Assembly: GCF_032854445.1 (NCBI RefSeq)
Contig: NW_027017965.1
Location: 248,001 to 312,000, forward strand
Source of the DNA: Liolophura sinensis
Taxonomy: Eukaryota > Mollusca > Polyplacophora > Chitonida > Chitonidae
DNA: 64,000 nucleotides
Direction of reading: 5' to 3'
The notes below the pieces were generated by a model. The model searched no databases, was not told where the DNA came from, and saw only the letters and a program-made list of their open reading frames with translations. The translations under genes were made by a program, and so were the position numbers. Positions 1-12,900 of this stretch are shown here, piece after piece. The first letter of the stretch is position 1, and each line of letters begins with the position of its first letter.

Positions 1-156
1 ATACGAATCCTGACGTTTGTGTCCAGTTTAAACCACTGGCTTTACTCAGATAATGACAAACATCTTGACTTAGAGTTGCAGTCAACCCAGCCACAGCATG
101 GCTGAAATACTTTTAGACAGAGTTCTCAGAGTCTTATCTCATGATGGTCATAAGTT

Positions 157-876
157 TTTATTTTTCTTTTTGTTCAAACTTATGTTGCAACCCTATGCTG
201 CATTTAACAGCTCTGTGCAGTTACTCGTGTTTCCCTATCCAGTTATATTTGTACCATTCATAAGCATCAATCAGCTCGGTAGTTAATGTATGCAGGAAAA
301 AAAATGCAAAATGATAATGATTTACAGCAATCTGATTTACACATTCTGCATCTACTATGTAACGTGAACAGTCGAAATGAAAAAATCAATACCATAGACT
401 ACATATTTTAAAGCTCAGATGAGTTATAATTAATAATGACTGCACTGACCCAAGCATAAAGCATAAAATTATGAGTTCAGCCATAATAAAGTAAACTGCT
501 GATTACTTGTGTGTATTAAAATCATTTTATTACAAATTTGCCGTGTGATATATGTGGTAAATGTTTTTATCAAAGGCAGTGCTGTGCAATGATATTATAA
601 ATCATAATTGGAAGTAAGGATATCTTTGTAGAGACAAATAAGTTTAATACACAGCAAATTTGTACAATTACAAGATTATAATGCAAGATATTATTAACCG
701 TGTTGTATAATAAAGCTTAAGGTAAACGGTAAGCACCTTTGGATTCACACAAGTGGATCTGTGTATAAAAGCATTGCCTATATACATAACTCTGCAAGGA
801 ATATATTCACAGATACAGTTGTATATATACATTTGTACATTCCTATATACTGAGTTTAAGATTCAAGAAGTTGTTG
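157..876 (-). other. PREB 3' untranslated region and flank
   Basis: Downstream of the PREB stop. AATAAA poly(A) signals on the minus strand lie at 531-526 and 162-157, so the messenger probably ends near 500 or 130. I see no other gene in 1-876. Confidence 0.5.
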
Positions 877-962
877 TCAAAGACCGAGTGTTGCAATCAA
901 CCAGAAGAAGAGACAGATTATCACAAGAAATCCAACGATGACCCACAGTATACTGTAAGACC
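877..962 (-). CDS. PREB: PREB exon 9 (membrane anchor and stop)
   Basis: Acceptor CATTTCAG after 962, stop TGA at 879-877. Encodes one hydrophobic helix flanked by SYS and TLGL, the expected type II tail anchor of Sec12 proteins. Too short to be noticed by ORF length; found by frame and topology. Confidence 0.88.
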
Positions 963-3900
963 CTGAAATGAGAAAGCACTGACTGAGAGTGACTCTGGTT
1001 GGATTTACATCAGTTATTTTCCCTGAACGATTTTGATCTATTTATTTGATTAATGGCTTATGACCAAATGAGCCTGAGAGGGTCCTTGCTAACAAATAAA
1101 CTTGAATTGTTAGGTCTTTCCATTTAGGGACTTGACAAACAATCTGCTGTAAATATCAGTATGACCTGCAACAACAAGCTTTCAATTCTTGTAAGGTCAA
1201 CTGTACTTCATCAGTTTCATTGCTTCTCAGGGTACATGCCATGCTTCCTTGCCAATGTAGTACTTAGTGGTGCTTCATAATCAGGGTGGTGCTTCATGAT
1301 CAAGACAGTGCTTTATATTTAAGACAGTGCTCCATATACAAGAGAGTGCTTCATAGTCAAGGTAAGGCTTCATAGTGAAAGGAGTGCTTTATAGTCAAGG
1401 TAGTGCTTTGTTGCACTTCATAATCAGGGTAACGCTTCAAAATCATGGTAGTCATAACCAATCTAGTGCTCTGTGGTGCTTTAAACTGTAAAAGTATAAA
1501 TCTATAATATATGAAATACAAGAACATGATGACTTTCAATCAAATATTGTGGGTATCAATGCCCCTTTTTTGATTAACTAAAAGACATGCACTTACCACA
1601 AGTGCATCACATACTCAGTGTTACCTATGATTTTCCTGATTTTCCTCTGATTCCTCTAATTCTTCAACCTCTTGATCCACCAAAGTGACGAATATTTTGC
1701 AACATTCTGAGAGAACTATGGGGTGTGGAGAAATAATCTGTACAGTTTTTGAAGTTTACATCTTTAGTAACACAAACAAACCAATTTGGTGTCATTTTCA
1801 TACTAGTTGTATGCATAAATTCCGTTGAAAAAGTACTTTAGAGCTCAAAAAGGTTGAAGATTTGCAGTAATTCTCATGACGTGTGAAAGTCAGTTGTATT
1901 CAGACAGAGTCAGAGGGAATTACATAAACCCTGACCCACAAATCCAAAAAGATGAACACATGGACAGGATCCAATCTCTTAGGCCAAAAATATGCACCAA
2001 CCACAAGCTCCTAATATACTAAAGTGTAATGTCTCCCAAAAATAAATAAATAAATAAGAATTCTCCAATTGCTATATCGCTACATTCCATGCTAACCAGA
2101 CAACAATGTAGATAGGCAGGGATCAAGCTGATTTTTGCATCATATCTGGGATGCCACCAAATGAATCTGCACACAAAATTTTCTTAAAGTGGGTCAATAT
2201 TACTAACTAGTTCTGGCATGGAAAACACTGATCAGTCAGAATCAAATAAATCGTTTAACAAGCAAAATCTGATTTCAGTAATTGATCAGACATTACACAA
2301 AATTAGCCACCACACAAACTTTCATCACAATCGGACAATGCTTGAAGCATGTCAGGTACATGATTCTCCTCTAGTTTGTCTTCAAGATATCAGCAAACCC
2401 ACAGTCCCAAAGACCCACACAAATGGCAATTACTATATACATGTACATCAACCTTGAAAAGAAGGGGCAAAACAAGGGTAGAGTTCAACGCTGTAAAACC
2501 TACCTCGTGCAGCAACCTGGTGTATTTTGATGGTGTTATCTGCAGATATACTTAGCAATGTCAGATCTTGTCCCCCTGTTATCTGCCTTGAGCCCTCGGA
2601 GCTTGGCATGAATTCTAAGCCTGTCACAAATATCCCATGAGCAGCTTTGATATGGTACAATCTCTGCAAACAAACACAAATGAACGCATATGTACATTTA
2701 TAACAAAGGCAGTTCAGCAGGCTGCAGTAGAAATTTAACATTTCACCTCTTGTAAACACAAAATACAAGGACGCAGCCGGTATCATTTACAAAGCCTTTG
2801 ATCTGTTTAAGAAAGTGTAAACTTCGGTACCTTATAAACTTCATAATGTAAAGCTAGCCAACTATTTATTCATTTACTTAATTCATGTTTTACACCATAT
2901 TCAGGAATATTTCACTTATACAACAGCCGCCAGCATTATGTTGGGCGGAAACCAGGCAGTCTGGGGGAAACCCAAGACCATCTGTAAGCTGCTGGCAGAC
3001 CTTTCCATGTATGACTGAGAAGAAGCCAGCATGAGCTTGACTTGAACTCACAACACCCACACCGGTGAGAGGCTCCTGGGTCACTGTACTATGCTAGTAC
3101 ACAAAACCACATGGTAAGCAAGGCCCCTAGACAACAATGTGCTTACCAAATTCAAAGTTTCAAGGTACATACCATCAAATGTCTCACTGACCAGAGGTCT
3201 TGATTTAGCCGTTTAAACCACTTGAATGGTCAGTAAAGGAGTCTTAATATTTCCAACTTTGCAGCAAAGACACCTTATCACCATCGCAGCAAATACACAG
3301 AAGTTTTAACGTTCTAATTCCATTTTAAAATTTTACGAGCAAACAAATCCTGCAATACCTATGATGTATATTATTAATGACAAGATATGACCAAACCTGC
3401 TTTCACTGATAAACAGTTTATACATTTCTTGATTCTCATTCTTGCTGGTATAGCCTGTTAATAGCTTCTGCTTAAAAAGGACTAAACTTCAGGTGACCTG
3501 GTACATGTAAATGCAGTCCTGGTATATCCTGCATGTTACCCATTTTCTAAATAAAAACATTAAAATGAAAGGTTTTTTTTAAATGCAGGAATGGGTGTTG
3601 TTTATTTTAAATATCTTTAAAAAGATTTTGTTCTAATTTATTTATTTTGATTGGTATTTTATGCCATACTCAAGAATATTTCACTTATACAATGGCAGCC
3701 AGCATTATGGTGGGCGGAAATCAGGCAGAGCACGGGGGAAACCCCTGACCATCCGCAGGTTGTTGGCAGATCAATTTGGTTCTCAAAAAAATCCACACAA
3801 TATATCTTTCTCAAGTTGTTCTCCTTTCACACTTTTTCCAAAAGGAATAATCATAATCAGTAAAACTGTAACACATTTTCGGGCGTAACTGTATTTTGAA

Positions 3901-6900
3901 ACAATGCTTCATCAATAAATAAAAATGTCTTCATATATATCTGTAAGTCCTGAAAACATTTCTAGTCCTGTGCAGATCAGAGGAGATATCACAATATGGT
4001 TATCTCCCCTGACTTTGCCAAGTATTGATTTCATTTATTTATTTCACCTGTGTTTTGCCCCATACTCCAGAACATTTTACTTCTACAACGTCGGCAAGCA
4101 TTGTAGTAGGAGGCGATAGGGTAGAGACGGGGGGAAATCCATAACCATTGGCAGATTACTGGCAGACCTTTCCACATATGACCGATGAGGAAGCCACTGT
4201 GAGCTGACTTGAACTCACTGCTACCACATTGGTGCAAGGCTCCTGAGTCACAGAAGTGGGTGCATCTAAAATTGTAATTATTTTAAAGACGCTGAGGCTG
4301 CAGATTATAACTGGTACGCGAATCCTTGAGAAACATTTAATTATTCCATTTTTGGTGCATGTGGGGGGGGTGGGGGGTGGAGGTGAGCATTGAGATGGGG
4401 GATTTTAAGCATGCAAGGTATGACTATAGTTCAATGCCACTGTCATTGATCCTTCGGAGGCAATTGTTATATTAAGTATACTTTATATGATACGTGGTGA
4501 CGTACTCATTTATCTGATTTCCCTTCATCACCATTCTCAATAAGTACACCAATGTATATGGCACGTCTGGAATCTTGACATACTAGGCATGAGCATAAAA
4601 GTGTGTCATTGTTACCAAAAAAACTTACATGACCCGCAATCAAGATATTCCCTAGTTGCTAACAATCAGGTGAAAGCCCGATGCAGAAACTTACCTGTAA
4701 ACTGAAGGCTATATACACTGACACACTCCCAGAGATCGTCCCCACTCCAATATAAATGCCGTCATCACTAAAGTAAAAAACAATCCTGGTTATGTTTATC
4801 TGAACATGGCAGAAGAAAAAACAACAGTTCCAGATAGGTTAACAGCCATGCATGGAACAATATAAAACATGGAAACACTAACTGTTACCTAAGAACACCA
4901 TCACAAGACCATGGGAAACATCAGAAGACCATGGGAAACATTACAAGACCATGGGAAACATCACAAGACTATGGGAAACACAAGACCATGGGAAACATCA
5001 CAAGACCATGGGAAACATCACAAGACCATGAGAAACATCACAAGGCCATGGGAAACATCACAAGACCATGGGAAACATCACAAGGCCATGGGAAACATCA
5101 CAAGACCATGGAAAAGTTTTCTTTTCATTCTTAGAGGCAAGGTAATGTCACAAAATATTATTTTTGGTGCTTAAATTTACAATTTTCCAGTAGAATATCA
5201 TCCCATGTTCCAAGCAAACCTAAAAACACCTTTCTAAAACCAATAGAACTCAGAATCAGGAAAAATGGGCAAGGTAGTCATGGTCAAAATCTCTGGTCAT
5301 TTAGGGTAGTTTGTGTAATGGAATATAACTGCAAAGGATTAAACTTGGGAGAGTTAATATTATATCAGTGAGCTTTCTCCTGCACCCTGACAGACTATCA
5401 TTTCATATCATATACATTGTTACAAGCCTTTTTCCCCTGCATCAAGCCCAGTTAACATCCAGTAAAATTACAACCAGTCACTGAATATGAAGTCTTGTTT
5501 CCTTGCTCTAACCTCTCAGTGCTGAGGGCCAAGTACTTATCTTTAAAAGTCTTTGGTATGAACTGACTCAGCAGCTATTCATAGAAGTGCAAATTTTTAC
5601 GACAGGAAACTCAAACTTGAGTCTTTTTCTGGTCAACATTCACTTATTTATATTTTAAACACCAACTATAACCTGGTTTTGATTTCAATTCCGCTTTAGT
5701 GATAGGTAATTTTGTGAATGTGAAAGTATATATGATATACCAGTATGTATATACATATGAGAGAGAGGAAGTTTAATTTCATTTGAGGTTCATTTTGATC
5801 ATGATTTTATTATTAGTACATACACCTACTTTTACAAGTATACTATCCTGATCAGAGATATACATTGTATATAATAAAACAGTTATACACCATGGTGATG
5901 CATGTTCAGTTGTTATTTTAAATGAAACTAATATCAGAAGTAAACACATGCAGAATACAGAGATAAGGCTTATCCTGCTCAGAGGTATAAAATAAAACAG
6001 CTATAAACCATGCATGTTCAGTTGTTGGTTGGTATAAATATCAGAAGAAAGGAACTAACAAATATTACATAAAAAATAAACATATATAGACCTACAAAGA
6101 CAAAAGATCAGAGGTATATAATCTAAAATAAGTGCTTATTTTTCACTGGAATTTATTTTTGAGGATTTACTTCAACATGGGGTTCGTGGGAATTAATTTT
6201 CACATAATTGAAAAAAAATCTTAAAACTGTTTAATTTTACAAATCATGATTTTCTTTATTCAAAGAGCCTAAGAGGTGTCAGTTTGTTTTCACACCGGCC
6301 CTTGACTGGCAAGGGAATACATGTACTTTTAATCAACTGGCAAAGTGACCTGTCGCTTTTTGAGCAATTCAACGTAACACATATAAATACACCATTATCA
6401 GAGCCAGTCATTCACACAGTCAAGCAACATGATTAGTTTTGGATTGTTTTCGGTTTTAATTGTCCTCTTAATAGCCGGTCAGAAACCGCTAAAATGGCGT
6501 AGTTATCGAACAGTCAGCGCGCATGCGCTTGCCCTTGTTATGTGACGTCTTCCCTGTTGTAGTAGATGATTTGGGCGAGTGGAAGGTGAAATCTGCTGAT
6601 TGTTCATTTGCCTAGGGTCTTCATTTCTTGCCTTATTTTGTAACAACATTGTATATATTACGGCTAGGATACATGCTACAAATGCAGACACCTGTGGCCA
6701 TTGTGTTAGTGTATATTCATAATTTGTTAGAAGTTAACTCATTGGTTCACAGGAGACGCACAGCCAATGAGATAGCGTGTATCAAAGCGACATTCATTGG
6801 AAGCCAGCACATGTTGTATCTACTTTTCTTGCACTTTTGTGGCATAACGAAGAATGATAAAACTCAATACAAATGGACTCCCACTTTGTTTTATACCCAC

Positions 6901-9900
6901 TAAGCCATATCACCATGGTTTGAATACATTTAAAGCCTAATTTTAATTCAATTACAGCCAATAAACTCATGACCACTTCGGCTTGTCACGGATGTAGCTG
7001 TTGGTGATTGAAGTCCACAGTTCATCACCATACACATATATTTTCAAATACAATTCAGTTTTTATCAAAAAATTTGAGAATTTGTATCAGAGAAACACAG
7101 AACTGAGTTTTTACCCCAATTTTCAGTTTTTAACTGAATTTTACCAACACCTGGGTCTAAAATCGACATATATGGATCTCTGCCCAGGTATGACATGTAT
7201 GATCCTGAGGTCTCCCAACTTTGAGGTGGACACTTTAAACACTAGGCTAAGGAAGCCAAGACACATTGTGTGTCAGAAAGACAACTTAATTACACAAACA
7301 GTATTATGAAGACATGAACTAACCTGACAGAGAGAGCAGAAAGTATCTCTGTTCCTGTCTGGCTGACTCGCTTCACACGATAGGTTGATGAATCCCAGAG
7401 GGAGAGGAAACACGGCAAGGGTTTCACATCCCTCTTACAGGGGATGTGTATTGTGTACAGATTCACCTTGTCCTTGTCACTGACAACTCCATACCTGAAA
7501 TCATAATTATACTCAATGCCATGACTCTGAAACTATTTTCAAATTTTCAAAGAAAATTTTTTGCAAACCTGTTAAGTTCTCTTGTTTAATTCAGCCAAAA
7601 TACCTTAACATCCAACTAAGTAAGTTCATCAAAATCTGTATTGAAAAAAATTTTCCATTTTTTCAGAAAACTTCAATGTTGTACATTTTGACACATTTAC
7701 AGGTCACAATTGATTATACACAATGTAATGCTGGCTTCCTCTCTTGTCGTACCTGGGAAGGTCTGCCAGCAACCTGCAGATGGTAATGGGTTTACCCCGG
7801 GCTCTGCCATAAAGTTGCCCCGTGTTATATAAATATACACAATGTACGAATATCCGAAAAGACGAAGATGGAAACCAAGAAATGATTATACAAAATTACA
7901 AGATTGTGGAAAAGAGGCCTCACAAGTTGATTTCAGAGCTAAACCTACCTGCATGCCCTATATCTGTACTTGTCACTGTGTTTGGCTGGCCAGACAAGTC
8001 CTGTGTGCCTCTTGCCATCTTTTGTGCTCCAGATATATGCATTTTTATCTCTTGACACAGACACTAACTACAAGGCAAAAGGTCACAACGGAACATTTAG
8101 TCAGTGAACTGTAACATGTACCAAATACATGTACACTGTACCATGATACCGTTTAATAGTATACATAATGTACATAAGCATAATACTGGTCAGAGATATG
8201 AATGCTACAAAAATATTAACACCTCACTGACAGAAACCTGGAAGATTCAGATTTGAAGTCATCCACTGTGTCTTGCATTTTCTCAAAGGTCATACTCTTC
8301 AGCATGATGAGATTTACAGAAAAATTACAGTCAAGTTGATTATAGAAATTATTAACATAACTAATTTTGAACATCATGCAATAACACATGTATATCTGAG
8401 CAGATGTTTCTCTGATATATTAAGACTATACCATTGCCATAACAATGCACTTTCCCAATGCTTCATTTCTTTACAGAGTGCATGCACATTTAACATGAAT
8501 ATTCTGGTACTCAGCCAATGTTAAACACTGACATACCAGTAAGACACAAAACAAAATACATGTAAATATACATTGCAACTTCCACGTGCAAACAATAAGG
8601 CACTAACCTGTTTGCCGTCTGGGGTGAAGTCTAAGTCATCTATTTCATTGTCATGAGCTTTGATTTCATGCATTTTTTTCAGGTCAGGATACTGAAATGG
8701 ACAAAGTACTCAGTTAAACAGATGTAGTTGTATTTATACAGGCACTACTGTGTTTACAAAAATGCATCTCCCTTGTTCAAAACAAGTCTCATATCTCGCT
8801 GAATAGGGAGGAACGAGAAAATCCATATTTGTTTTAAAAAAAAGTATAATTCAGAAAAACAAAGAGCCAAAAAGAAGCATGCATTTATGGGTGAATACCT
8901 GTCCACTGAGCCCTTGGAAAAAATTAGTGCCATGTTAAAAGAAAAGCTGGTGCGCACAAATTATAAACAAAGTTAATAAGAATACCTTGAGAATAACAAA
9001 CAGCAGAGAAATTAAAGACAAAACAAAACAGTCCATTTTGGGATTAACTATGCATAGTTATGAAATAGTGATCTATCTATTTTACTGGTGTTTTACCCTC
9101 AAAAAACAGTGATACCTATGGTAAGCAAGGAAACAGTAATACATGGCTAACGCTGGTAAAAACTATCCCTCACATTCCAGAACTTCTGAATAAAATAGTC
9201 AGTGCATTCTGAGTATGAAACATGGAGATTATGGTCATAATTAAACCCAAGCCATGATCTTGCAGTAAAAGGTGTCAGTGATAGGTTTACACCCTACAAA
9301 GTCATACCATTGTCTTATGACCTCATTCAGCCTAGAAAGATACAACCCTGCCAAATGACATGGTCAGTTTTCTTTCTGCCCCTTTGCAATACTTAAATAA
9401 GTGATGTCAGCAAATACTCACAAGGAGGATTGATGGTTTCTAAGTGGAAAAGCTTTAAACAAGGCAGGACCTTGTTCACTAATATAAGGTGTCAAACTTT
9501 TCATCTCTCTTTCAAAACGCTTAAAAAATTTTTAATAAAATGTTTTAGTCGCAGTTTAGTTGTGCTATTTCACATACAGTTTTTCCAAATGTAGACCTTT
9601 TTTTTATTGAATAATCTGATAGGTCACTTGTACAGCTGTGGCCCACATTATAGTGCGAAGAAACTGCTAGCAGGCTGCTAGCAGATCTTCCCATGTACAA
9701 CCGGGGAGTTCGCAGTGACCGCACTGTTGAGAGGAACCTGAAGCCTACATACATACACACTGGCGAGAGGCTCCGGCGTTATTGCGCCTCGCTGGCACGC
9801 CAACCACTCCGCCACGGAGGCCCCCTCTTTACTCTCAGTGAAAACCAAGCAGACACATAGATACATTTTTAACAATTTGCCCATACCTTCCAAATTCTCA

Positions 9901-12900
9901 CAAATCCATCGGCCCCTCCTGTGCCTAGCAATGACTGACATTTGTTAAACTGAACAACCTTTTGAAAACTTCCTTCCTTAGCAAAATCTGTTTTTATGTG
10001 TTTCAGTTTTTGAATTTCAAAAGTCACTTGTTTTGTAATATCATTTGTTGTCTGGATGTCTTTCCCGGACTCCCTTCTTTTCCTTGCTCCTTCTTTGCCT
10101 TCTGAATCTGAAACAATTGAATTATAAGAAAGAAAACATTAAACAAATGAATCTGACATGTTAGATTCATCTCCATACAAATATGGCTGAAAAAGAAGAA
10201 GACTACAGAGCTACAGTTTAGCAAATTACTTCCAATAGAGCATCTCTCTCAAAATATTTTGGGAAATTTGTGTCAAAGCAGATAGACAGACTCAATACAT
10301 ACAGTACTTCTGAAAATCATAGGATCATTCAGCCACATTAGCACCTACACAAAAATATCACATACATAAAATAAAATGAAGTTGTTATCCATAGAATTGT
10401 CTGACATCTTCGCATCCAAATGTCATTGAAACATTGTATGCCTAATAGAAATAACCAGTGCAGTGCTCATGGCTGTTTTACTGTCAGACTGTCACTAAGC
10501 AGCAAGCCTGTTGAAAGTTTTGTTGAAACTGTCCCTGAGCCATTCTGAAGATCAGAAGAGTATAGGTTTTGCTTACAAACCATGCAGTACATTTAAAATG
10601 TCACCTCAGCTATTTTCGAGTTCTGATGAATGTACAGTGGGTAAACCCAGAACATCTGTTCCCACTGAAAATACTTGTGACATCATCAATGCCTAGTATA
10701 CGTTTGCACTTTATCGATACTTGACACTTCAAGTCTTCGACAATACACCCGGAAAGTTATAAAGTCGATTAAATGGGCTGTTGCAAAGAAAATCAAAGAA
10801 TATACAGAAAGAGTAGACAGAGGTTCACATCAATCACATCAATGAAATTAATGCATATGTGGAAGCAGGACAAAGAGAAGAAATACACAACAGTTAGAGA
10901 CATACTGAACTATCAGGTAGACTGTCACCTATATGGTGTCTTATACCACCAAGAGTGAAATGCAAAAAGGCTTTATTAAATCATAATCAGCTAACTGCAA
11001 TAAGAAGCAGTAATTAAAATCCTGTGCCAGACTATGTGGTGAAAAAATGTTATGCAGGAGCATCTCTTTCTACACCCAGCCCCTTCGTTACTACTGTGTA
11101 ACCTACCATTATTTTTTTTCTTTCCTGGAGTTATAACCTTGTACTTCAAGGAAAATAGATGACATTCATCATCCATGCCAGCTGCATACACATGATTTCT
11201 GCCGTCATAAAACGCTGAACTGTTCATTGTGGCCTGGCTTCCAGTATCGTGGCTGTGAACACATGACGCAAGGCAAGAGTCTCCTACCGATTTCAACTCA
11301 AAAACAGACTGCAAAAGACAATAAATATGCAAACCATATTGTTGGCAAAAGCTGATTACAGATTTGATTGATGTTCAAAGCCATCATACTCAGGAATTTT
11401 TAACAACGTTAAACAATGGCCAGTTTTATGGGTGGCGAAATCGCCATACTTAAGCGACTTACAACTTACTGGTAATCTAGTCAGTGGTTAACTATTGAAA
11501 AACCTTTTAGTTTACAGGAAGAGAAAACAAGAAAAGGAGACAAGGGTCATATAAAGCACCATAGAAAACCTCATTTAACATCACATCCAGTTAGTTTTTG
11601 CACTGTCATCTGAAGGTGTGTTTTGCTTGGCAATGCACTCTGTGATATTTCAATTTTATCACAAGTGTTCACCGAGTTTTGTTTATGACACACTCCTCTT
11701 CATTTCACTTCACAATGGAAAAGTTATGCCAACATTTTCCATGAGTTATATTAAATTTACAGCTAATGTGGGATCAGGTTAATTAGTAACCATGCAAACT
11801 TGTATTCTGACAAAGTAATAATTTATTTCGACTAGATGATTCTGTATGGTATTGTTATTATAGGGAATCGGCCTTCTGCACATACCCTATTGCTCATGTC
11901 ATGATGATTCTCCTCTATTACTAATGAAGATAAATTTGTGATTCAGCTAAAAATTTTCCCCATCAATGCTTGCACTTAATCTGAGTACTTTGTGTAAGAC
12001 TGCATGAAACTAATCACTGCTGTTTACCACCGGAATGGGAATTTACCATGCAAAAATGTATTCTTTGTCTTTGTATTCTTCGGTTATGAGCAGAAGATCT
12101 ACCAAGTCACATTTTAATACCTGCCTCTGGTTCAACTCCAGTCTATTTCTACCTTCCTATCACATTTTTTTTTCTCATTTTTTTCATTTTTGACTATTAC
12201 AAACATACAATCGAGGTATGCAGTACCTACAGAGCCAATCCACAGAATAGGTGTCCACAGACATTTGTTTTACATTGTGCCTAAGAATTTAACTTTCCCT
12301 CCTACATTGGTGCTGAATGTGTTGGATTCTTTTTGCCTATTTTTTGAATAAAGCTCTCAGATTCAGTACTGATGTTAAGAATACAGATAGAAGACCATGG
12401 ATAAAATGAAGGCTGCCACAATAGACCCAGCGGCTCTGGATATTACAAGCCGCTTCCTTATCCACCAAGCAGTTGTGGGTATAACTTGAATCCACTGTCT
12501 GTCTACCTGTTTTGAGACTGCTCTGACATTACACACCAGGCATTACCAAGGAAACCAATCAACGTTGTGCTTGCAATAAGTAAGACAAAAAGGTAAACAT
12601 AAGAGCCTGCAAACTTAAGGCCATGGAGACATATTTGACTGGTAATTTTTGTCTCAAATGACGTGACAACTGCATCAAGTATTCTAATGGAGTGTGCTCT
12701 GATACTGGTATGTGGCCACCCTTGCCTGAACAAAATTTTGCCAAACCTAACTTCAGTGCAATCTTGAGCCACTATATACTTGTCCCAGCAGCTGTGGGTA
12801 ACTTGAATCTATTGTCTACATTCCCAGCAGCTGTGGTTATATAACTTGAATCTACTGCTTATATCCTCAACATCTATATAACACATGACACTGATGTGTG

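Larger units (their letters stand above)
4768..7323 (-). other. PREB intron 6
   Basis: Longest 3'-half intron of PREB. Holds the NcoI-rich minisatellite at 4899-5114 and a plus-strand promoter-like patch at 6382-6545. Otherwise AT-rich without recognisable coding potential. Confidence 0.7.

Noticed and set aside
4911-5174. Two overlapping open frames rich in His-Lys-Trp-Glu-Thr repeats
   Set aside because: They are translations of the 20-bp minisatellite and exist only because the unit has no stop codon.
11366-11450. Possible SINE fragment (CATACTCAGGAATTTTTAAC)
   Set aside because: Only a short stretch resembles the family A tail domain; too weak to call.
12503-12772. 89-codon minus-strand frame in PREB intron 1
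   Set aside because: Overlaps a second open frame in the same DNA, no domain recognised, and it is not needed for the PREB reading frame.
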